DNA from: Microbacterium yannicii PS01
GTDB lineage: Bacteria > Actinomycetota > Actinomycetes > Actinomycetales > Microbacteriaceae
Direction: 5' to 3'
NCBI RefSeq assembly: GCF_000304335.1
Contig: NZ_CAJF01000020.1
Coordinates: 1 to 64,000, forward strand
Length of the DNA: 64,000 nucleotides
Each line of letters starts with the position of its first letter. Position 1 is the first letter of the stretch. The notes beneath the pieces were generated by a model. It had not been told where the DNA came from. It saw only the letters and a program-made list of their open reading frames with translations, and did no database searches. Position numbers and translations under genes: made by a program. Shown one piece after another: positions 58,596-64,000 of the stretch.

Positions 58596-60100
58596 GCAGG
58601 CGGCGGTGGACGCTGCGGCGCACACTGGTCGTCGGCACCGGTGCTCTGGTCGCGCTCGGTCTGCTCGTGGCGGGCATTCTCACCACGGTGGCCCTGCAGA
58701 CGTTCGTCTATGAGCGCCTGGATGCGCAGGTGGTCGAGGAGCTCGGGCGGGCGATGGGACCCGGAGGCCCCGCGGGCGATGGGGGACCGGAGCAACCCGA
58801 CGGTTTCTCCAACGACGATGGCCCAGCCGGGCGGGTCGGCTCGCTGCAGGTGTTCCTGGACGAAGACGGTTCCGTTCGTGAGTCGGCCTACGTCACCGAC
58901 ACCGGCGAGGAGGCCACCCTCACCGACGCGCAGGCGGACATCCTGCAGTCGGCCTCTCTCACCGACGGTGTGCCCGCCACCGTCGACCTCGGCCCGGAAC
59001 TAGGTGTGTTCCGAGTCGTGTCGGAGTCCCAGGCGGGCAACACGGTCATCGCCGGGGCCTCGGTCGAGGATGTCACTGCCACCACCACCGCGCTGGCCCT
59101 CATCCTCCTTACGGTGTCGGGTCTGACGCTCCTTCTCATCCTCATCGGTCTTGCTGTGGTGGTCACCCGGAGCCTTCGTCCGCTGAGCCGGGTGGCGGCC
59201 GTCGCCGACCGCGTGGCCACCCGCGAACTAGCGGACGGCGAAGTCGACATCCCGGACCGAGTGGAGGTGGCGGACACGGATTCTGACACGGAGGTGGGAC
59301 GTGTCGGGAGATCACTGAATACCCTCCTCGGTCACGTCGAGGACGCCCTCACGTCGCGACAGCACAGCGAAGAGCAACTTCGTCGCTTCATCGCCGACGC
59401 CAGCCATGAACTACGCACCCCTCTCGCGTCCATCCGCGGCTACGCGCAGCTCTCCCAGGCCGAAGCTGCACCGATGACGCCCACCCAAGAGCGCTCCTTC
59501 GACCGGATCTCCGCAGAATCCGCCCGCATGGCGGATCTCGTCGATGACCTACTCCTACTCGCAAGACTTGATGCCGGCCAGTCCCTGCGTCAGGACAGCG
59601 TCGACCTCCCACTGCTCGTCATCGACGGAGTCAGCGACGCGCACGCCGCCGATCCCACCCGCCAGTGGCGACTGGACGAGGTCGCAGACGAGGTCATCGT
59701 CCCAGGCGATGAGAACCGCCTCCGGCAAGTGCTGTCCAACCTCTTGCGCAACGCCCGTACGCACACACCATCGGAAACCGTCGTCACCACCTCGCTCTCG
59801 GTCGACGACACTCACGCGATCATCCGCGTGAACGACACCGGGCCAGGCATCGACCCCGACGTTCGCGACCGGCTGTTCGAGCGCTTTGCCCGAGGAGATC
59901 ACTCCCGTAACCGTGACTCTGGCAGCACCGGACTGGGCCTGTCCATCGCACACGCCATCGTCGCCGCCCACAACGGCACCATCACGGTCGACAGCGAACC
60001 GGGCAACACCACCTTCACAGTGCGGTTGCCGCTCCGCCGGCGTGGCCACAACTGCGCCGCCTTGAGCGCGCGCGTTATCGGGATCACACAGATTCCGTGA
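58592..60100 (+). CDS. Sensor histidine kinase
   Basis: 502 residues from ATG 58592. Two membrane spans (LVVGTGALVALGLLVAGILTTVAL and ALALILLTVSGLTLLLILIGLAVVV) enclose an extracytoplasmic domain of about 120 residues. A HAMP region follows (TRSLRPLSRVAAVADRVATREL). The H box is RFIADASHELRTPLASIRGYAQL with the phosphoacceptor His near residue 272. N box LRQVLSNLLRNARTHTP, G1 VNDTGPGID, F box LFERFARG and G2 STGLGLSIAHAIV are intact. Partner of the preceding response regulator; signal unknown, plausibly envelope or surface polymer related. Confidence 0.93.
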   Translation: MSRRRWTLRRTLVVGTGALVALGLLVAGILTTVALQTFVYERLDAQVVEELGRAMGPGGPAGDGGPEQPDGFSNDDGPAGRVGSLQVFLDEDGSVRESAYVTDTGEEATLTDAQADILQSASLTDGVPATVDLGPELGVFRVVSESQAGNTVIAGASVEDVTATTTALALILLTVSGLTLLLILIGLAVVVTRSLRPLSRVAAVADRVATRELADGEVDIPDRVEVADTDSDTEVGRVGRSLNTLLGHVEDALTSRQHSEEQLRRFIADASHELRTPLASIRGYAQLSQAEAAPMTPTQERSFDRISAESARMADLVDDLLLLARLDAGQSLRQDSVDLPLLVIDGVSDAHAADPTRQWRLDEVADEVIVPGDENRLRQVLSNLLRNARTHTPSETVVTTSLSVDDTHAIIRVNDTGPGIDPDVRDRLFERFARGDHSRNRDSGSTGLGLSIAHAIVAAHNGTITVDSEPGNTTFTVRLPLRRRGHNCAALSARVIGITQIP

Positions 60101-60435
60101 ACCGCACCGAGCGATGAAATCTGCCCTGTTACGTGCCTCAGCAAAGTTTGATCCTACCCGGTGAGCACGTTGAGCATTCCGAGCGACACTCGGGTGCCGC
60201 GCCAGTGATGACGCACGAAACATCAGCCCCGTCGGCACCTACCAGCGATCTCGTTCTCCAGCTTGCGGGCTTCGAGCGATAGCGCCGAGGTTGCCCGCTA
60301 CGATCATTCGGCCATCATGCGTGAGCGGCCACGCATCGTTCAGGAGCATCCACCTCGTTACGGGGCAGTTGCCGGTCGGTCCTTGACTTGCCCGGGCCTC
60401 AGCGCTCGAGGTATCCACCCCCTTACGCTGGCATC
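60101..60435. other. Intergenic region with a perfect inverted repeat
   Basis: ATGCGTG (60317-60323) and CACGCAT (60330-60336) form a perfect inverted repeat with six bases between, about 100 bases before the decayed TetR gene; it may be its old operator. Otherwise no gene or known element is seen. Confidence 0.45.
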
Positions 60436-60890
60436 ATGGGCAAAGTCGCTCAGCGCGGACGTCCTCCCGCCTCCTCGCGGTGAGCAGTCGCGGAGGCTCC
60501 CGTCGAGCTTTTCTTCGAACACGGCTGCGCGGGCGCGACGATCGCGATAACCGCCGAAAAGGCGGGTATCAGCAAGACGAGTTTTTTCGCTACTTCACGT
60601 CCGAAGCGGAGATTGTCCGGTCTGACTTCGATGCTCACATCGAGCGGCTTCGCGCCCGGCTGGCCGCCGAAGACACTAGGGGGCTGGCTGGCGTTCGGCG
60701 TGTGATCGTCGAAACGCTGCGCAGCGACTTGGACTCCGGCGGGGTTTTGCTACGACGCTTCGAATTGCTCGACACATCGCCCGACCTCCGCTCGGAGGAA
60801 TCGGTCCGTTGGCTCACCTGGGCTAAGACTGTCACCGAGCACCTGAGAGACGCTGCCGGCCACCGCCACCCCCAGTCCCACAGGCGGTAG
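60436..60890 (+). pseudogene. TetR/AcrR regulator, disrupted by a stop and a frameshift
   Basis: From ATG 60436 the frame reads MGKVAQRGRPPASSR and stops (TGA 60481-60483). The same frame then continues with AVAEAPVELFFEHGCAGATI and AEKAGISKTSFF, a TetR helix-turn-helix. Near 60590, at a run of six T, one base is missing relative to the expected SFFRYFTSEAE; the continuation RYFTSEAEIVRSDFDAHIERLRARLAAEDTR is in another frame and ends at 60890. Two independent lesions make a functional product unlikely, although sequencing error at the T run cannot be excluded. Confidence 0.75.
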
Positions 60891-60996
60891 CGGGTGCTGT
60901 TATGCAAGCAACCATGCTCGCCGTCCTTCGAACTGGCGTGAGAGATCATGCAAGTCCTGAGCAGATTCCCGCGCGGCTAGACCTCGGCGGGCAGCG

Positions 60997-61032
60997 AAGC
61001 GGGGCGGGAGTACAGTGTCTCTCGCCCCGCTT
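60997..61032. terminator. Hairpin downstream of ssb
   Basis: AAGCGGGGCGGGAG (60997-61010) pairs with CTCTCGCCCCGCTT (61019-61032) with one mismatch, 15 bases after the minus-strand ssb stop. Likely the end of the mobile-element transcript. Confidence 0.6.
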
Positions 61033-61047
61033 GCTTGTTGGTTCAGG

Positions 61048-61494
61048 TCAGCGTGACACTTCGGTGCTGGCGTACGAGGCCGGTACCGCTAACGGCCCCG
61101 AAGCGTGTGCTGCGGGGCCGTTAGCTTTTGGGGAACGCTCGACGCTGACGTCCGCGAACTTCAGCGACGCACCGACGTTGTCCGCGACGATGTCCCGCGA
61201 CTCCCGGGTTTGTCCGCTCTCTTTGTCGATGTAGGTCCCGAACCGGAGGTCGCCGGCGACGATCACCGAGTCGCCTTTGCGGAGCGAGTCGGCGACGTGC
61301 CGGGATTGCTGGTTGAATACGACGACGCGGTGAAACACGGTGCCGACGTCTTCCCACCGGTTGGTGGTTTCGTTGAGGCGCCGGTCGTTGACGGCGACGG
61401 TGAACCGGGCATATTCGTTGCCTGATTCGGCGGCGCCGTGTTCGGGGTCACCGGTGAGGTTGCCCTCGATGGTGACGGGGATTCTGGTGGTCAT
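61048..61494 (-). CDS. ssb: Single-stranded DNA-binding protein
   Basis: 148 residues from ATG 61494, overlapping the upstream stop (ATGA), with a GGAAGGAAG leader. OB-fold blocks: IPVTIEGNLTGDPEHG, EYARFTVAVNDRRLNETTNRWEDVGTVFHRVVVFNQQSRHVADSLRKGDSVIVAGDLRFGTYID, DIVADNVGASLKFADVSV. The usual acidic DDDIPF-type tip is missing; the tail is SPKANGPAAHASGPLAVPAS. This matches the short ssb copies carried by conjugative elements rather than the chromosomal gene. A plus-strand terminator hairpin is embedded in its last 30 codons. Confidence 0.9.
   Translation of the reverse strand: MTTRIPVTIEGNLTGDPEHGAAESGNEYARFTVAVNDRRLNETTNRWEDVGTVFHRVVVFNQQSRHVADSLRKGDSVIVAGDLRFGTYIDKESGQTRESRDIVADNVGASLKFADVSVERSPKANGPAAHASGPLAVPASYASTEVSR
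61087..61128 (+). terminator. Plus-strand terminator hairpin inside the ssb 3' end
   Basis: GCTAACGGCCCC (61087-61098) pairs perfectly with GGGGCCGTTAGC (61113-61124), followed by TTTT (61125-61128). On the plus strand this is a textbook intrinsic terminator; it lies within the antisense of the ssb coding end and would stop transcription coming from the chromosome into the element. Confidence 0.7.
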
Positions 61495-62018
61495 TCTTCT
61501 TCCTTCCTGTGGGAGACACCGGGGGTGGTGTCTCGGTGGGCGTGGGCCTGTCTGGTCCACGCGTCCCATTCCTGCTCATCCACGGTTCCTTCCCACGAGC
61601 GCGGGCTGCGGGCGTCGTGTCCGCGGGCGCAGCCGCCGGAGTACGCCTTGTTCAGGCGGGGGAGGGCGAGGCTGAGCCGTTCGTGCCATCCAATGGGCCC
61701 GTAGCCGCTGTCGGTGGTGTCGAACGCGACAACGTGCGCGGTGTGGAGGGCGGAGAGTTCTTCGACGAGTTGTCCGTGCTTGTACCAGCAGGGTGGCACG
61801 ACGGATTCGGAGATGCGGTAGCGGACGGTGAACCATTCCACCCATGCCCGGAGCGCGTTCCACGCGGCTCGGGCTTTGTGGTCGGGCAGGCTGCGCCAGT
61901 TGATGATGTGCGCACCGAGCGGGTCCGACGGCCCGTAGCGGTTGGTCGGGTCGTGACCGGTCATGTCGTTCGCGATGTCGTCGTCCGGGTCCGGCGGGGG
62001 CGGTGGCAGGTCCGTCAC
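61491..62018 (-). CDS. DUF4913 domain protein
   Basis: 175 residues from GTG 62018. A proline/aspartate-rich start (VTDLPPPPPDPDDDIAND) leads into INWRSLPDHKARAAWNALRAWVEWFTVRYRISESVVPPCWYKHGQLVEELSALHTAHVVAFD, which is characteristic of the DUF4913 proteins found on actinobacterial plasmids and integrative elements. Function unknown. Coupled by short overlaps to the HNH-like gene upstream (62015-62018) and to ssb downstream (61491-61494). Confidence 0.85.
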   Translation of the reverse strand: MTDLPPPPPDPDDDIANDMTGHDPTNRYGPSDPLGAHIINWRSLPDHKARAAWNALRAWVEWFTVRYRISESVVPPCWYKHGQLVEELSALHTAHVVAFDTTDSGYGPIGWHERLSLALPRLNKAYSGGCARGHDARSPRSWEGTVDEQEWDAWTRQAHAHRDTTPGVSHRKEEE

Positions 62019-62410
62019 GGCGTGCTCCCGTCGGTCGGCTGGAGTGCGAGGCGTAGCCGTTGGAGGGCTAGGTGGTTGGCGGTGCGGCGGGTGCGGCCAC
62101 GTGCCAGGAGGGCGTCGCGGTCGATGAGTCGGTGCAGAAGGTCGTGACAGTACGGGTGCATCGCCACCAGGTCCTCGTCCGCCTCCCCAGCCCGCCACCG
62201 GCCGTCGTCGAGCCTTACGCCTCGGTAGTCGAGGTGGTGCAGCTCGAGCTCGGCACGGGTCGCGGTGCGGCCGCAGCCGGCACAGGTGAGTCGCTCGCTA
62301 AGGGTGGCGTGGTGGGTGAACCATCGGTCGCGGCGGGCGAACCAGGCCGGGGAGCGGAGGAACTCGTTGCGGTAGACGTTGAACAGGGCGGGGCGGCGAC
62401 GGTTGCTCAT
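62015..62410 (-). CDS. Small HNH-like zinc-binding protein of a mobile element
   Basis: 131 residues from ATG 62410, overlapping the coupling-protein stop (ATGA). LTCAGCGRTATRAELELHHLDYRGV and EDLVAMHPYCHDLLHRLID give a CxxC pair and His-rich motifs in HNH order (C-x2-C, HH, H-x2-C-H-x3-H). This suggests an HNH-type fold; whether it is a nuclease is uncertain because the catalytic asparagine is not evident. It lies between the coupling protein and DUF4913 gene in a fixed mobile-element order. Confidence 0.7.
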   Translation of the reverse strand: MSNRRRPALFNVYRNEFLRSPAWFARRDRWFTHHATLSERLTCAGCGRTATRAELELHHLDYRGVRLDDGRWRAGEADEDLVAMHPYCHDLLHRLIDRDALLARGRTRRTANHLALQRLRLALQPTDGSTP

Positions 62411-64000
62411 TCCTCGGTCACCGCCTCGGCCGGCTCCGCAGGTTCGGACTCCGGAACTGTGGAGGTCCGGGGGTTGGTGTCGAAGACGCGTTGTTGTTCT
62501 TGTTCGGTTTCGCGTTTGCCGGTTTTGATGGCGTGGGCGTCGGCGCGTTCGTCCCAGCCGGCCAAATCGAGCAGGACGCTGCGGCGGTTGCGGTAGGCGA
62601 GGAGTCCGGTGGTGGGTGGGAGGCGGCGGATCTCGTCGACGGACATCAGGGGGCGGCGTTCGTGGTGCTCGCTGGTGGAGTGCCCGGTCTCGCGGGTTGA
62701 CCAGGAGCGTTGGTGCCGGTGGGTGTCGCGGCTGCCGAGGAGAGATTCGATGTCGCGAAGGTGGTCGACGTGGCTGGCGCCACCGAGGAGCACTTTCGCT
62801 GTTGCGGCGGCCCAGATGGTGTCCGCTTCGGCGCGGGACCAGGAGGTTTCCGCTTGGGAGAGGGCTTGCAGGACGATGAAGGTGCAGATGCCCCGGCCGC
62901 CGCCGTCGGCCATGATGCGGGGCAGGTTTCCCCACCGGAACATGTTCGCGATCTCATCCAGGATCAACCCCAGCGGGTGGGTGAGGCGGGATCCGGGGGA
63001 GGCGAGTGCTGTCGTGCGGGCCACTTCCACGATGTCATCCAGCACCGCCCCGAGCCAACCGCCCATCGCGGAGGCGCCGGACGAGGACCCGATCAGGTAG
63101 AGGGTATTGGCGGATTCCAGGAACTGCCGCGGGTGGAACACCGGGTCGCTGGGGCGGGGCATGAGGGCGTCGCGGATCTGGGGGACGGCGAGGGGTGCGA
63201 CGGCGCCTTGTACCCCGAACCAGATGGAGGAGACGAGTTTCTCGTCGCCGCTGATGGTGGCGTCGAGGCTGTCGCCCCACCCGGGGGTGCCGTCGGCTTT
63301 GAGGATGTCGACGGCGTCGCGGGTTTGGGCGGGGCTGGTGCCCCAGTCATACACCTCGGCGATCGACTTGTGGCCGACGGCGGCGGCGTGTAGTAGTCGG
63401 CCGAGCACGACGCCGGAGGCTTGCGCCCATTCCTCGTTGCTACGGGAGGTGCCCAGGGCGGTGCCAGTGATGATCGCCGCGCCGCGTTGCATCGAGACGA
63501 GGGGATCTTCGCAGCCCGCGATCGGGGACACCCGGAGCGGATGACGAGTTCCCGTGAGGCCTTGCGGGTCGAACACGTGCACGGTGCCGCGGGTCTGCCG
63601 CATCCGCATCGTCGCGGTGAGGTTGTCGTTCGTGGTGGAGGTAGTAATGAGAGGGCCGGACCAGTCCAGGATCGCCGAGATCAGCACCCGGTACCCTTTG
63701 CCTGAGCGAGGTGGGCCCTCGAGGGCAACGGAATCCTCGATGGAGACGTACACGTCCTGGCCGCGCGAGCGACCGACCCGCCAGCCGACGTCGGTGGCGG
63801 TCGGCTTGCGGATATCGGGCCGCAATTGGGTGGCGCGGCGAAGCACAGCCTTGGCGGAGAGGTGGTCGCGGATCTCCGAGCTGGTGGCGAATCCCGGGCG
63901 GGTGCGCAAGTCGGTGATGAACGCTCGGTCCGACTCCCGATACCGACGCACCGCGACCAGCACCCACACCACCAACCCGGCGGCCAGCAGCACGGCGAGG
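62407..64000 (-). CDS. Type IV coupling protein, VirD4/TraG family (partial, runs off the right edge)
   Basis: At least 529 residues; the open frame continues to the window end, so the N-terminus is missing. A membrane segment (LAAGLVVWVLVAVR) is at the left of the visible part. Walker A is SVALEGPPRSGKGYR and Walker B GLILDEIANMFRWG, followed by RGICTFIVLQALSQAETSW, the TraM-recognition/TraG ATPase core. The C-terminal tail is Glu/Pro/Thr-rich (EPAEPAEAVTEE). It links the relaxosome to the secretion channel during conjugation, which identifies 61-64 kb as the edge of a conjugative or mobilisable element. Confidence 0.9.
   Translation of the reverse strand, partial: LAVLLAAGLVVWVLVAVRRYRESDRAFITDLRTRPGFATSSEIRDHLSAKAVLRRATQLRPDIRKPTATDVGWRVGRSRGQDVYVSIEDSVALEGPPRSGKGYRVLISAILDWSGPLITTSTTNDNLTATMRMRQTRGTVHVFDPQGLTGTRHPLRVSPIAGCEDPLVSMQRGAAIITGTALGTSRSNEEWAQASGVVLGRLLHAAAVGHKSIAEVYDWGTSPAQTRDAVDILKADGTPGWGDSLDATISGDEKLVSSIWFGVQGAVAPLAVPQIRDALMPRPSDPVFHPRQFLESANTLYLIGSSSGASAMGGWLGAVLDDIVEVARTTALASPGSRLTHPLGLILDEIANMFRWGNLPRIMADGGGRGICTFIVLQALSQAETSWSRAEADTIWAAATAKVLLGGASHVDHLRDIESLLGSRDTHRHQRSWSTRETGHSTSEHHERRPLMSVDEIRRLPPTTGLLAYRNRRSVLLDLAGWDERADAHAIKTGKRETEQEQQRVFDTNPRTSTVPESEPAEPAEAVTEE

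Noticed and set aside
60480-60890. A 136-residue protein starting at GTG 60480
   Set aside because: Its first 35 residues are an out-of-frame reading of a TetR helix-turn-helix; the start is an artefact of the frameshift.
1-64000. tRNA, rRNA, intact IS elements and CRISPR arrays
   Set aside because: None could be recognised by eye on either strand; short or divergent tRNA genes could still be missed without a covariance search.

Overview
The window is high-GC DNA with tightly packed, often translationally coupled genes (many ATGA or GTGA start/stop overlaps), GTG/TTG starts, actinobacterial lipoproteins and LacI/GntR/TetR regulators. It looks like a chromosomal catabolic region of a Microbacteriaceae member, probably Microbacterium or a close relative; the genus is an inference from gene content and codon style. 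No rRNA, tRNA, CRISPR array or intact insertion sequence was seen.

Region 1 (1-20.5 kb) is a polyol/inositol-type sugar catabolic region. It holds the end of an RbsA/RbsC-type ABC importer, four TIM-barrel epimerase/dehydratase-like proteins, three Gfo/Idh/MocA dehydrogenases, an IolT-like transporter, a tautomerase and a transaldolase, with LacI and GntR regulators. In its middle, 10.9-16.0 kb, lies the most unusual object: one polypeptide joining an FprA/adrenodoxin-reductase-type NADPH reductase, a flavodoxin and a cytochrome P450. It is coupled by ATGA to a small cytosolic HtaA (haem-binding) domain protein and followed by an aldo/keto reductase and a creatininase-family hydrolase. My working idea is a self-sufficient P450 oxidising or O-demethylating a polyol-like substrate.

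Region 2 (20.5-36.5 kb) starts with a GNAT-AAA+ fusion, decayed DNA and a quinone-oxidoreductase/TetR pair. Then comes a catabolic set: two luciferase-like monooxygenases, a flavin reductase, two ACMSD-like amidohydrolases, an MFS carrier and a Liv-type ABC importer with a fused LivH-LivM permease. Three near-identical operator/promoter sites tie this set to one TetR regulator; the substrate is unknown.

Region 3 (36.7-51.7 kb) is a LacI-controlled glycan locus: sugar ABC importer, DUF624 protein, GH36, two GH43 enzymes, a 2-hydroxyacid dehydrogenase and a 1352-residue secreted alginate-lyase-like protein with carbohydrate-binding modules. Three matching LacI operators mark the regulon. The enzyme set fits arabinogalactan-like side chains (inference).

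Region 4 (52.1-60.1 kb) is a cell-surface operon (Cthe_2159-like lipoprotein, VTC domain, DUF4956, GT2-GtrA, NAGPA) facing a two-component system, with shared motif pairs in front of both. Region 5 (60.4-64 kb) has a decayed TetR gene and then the edge of a conjugative element (ssb, DUF4913, HNH-like, VirD4/TraG coupling protein running off the window).
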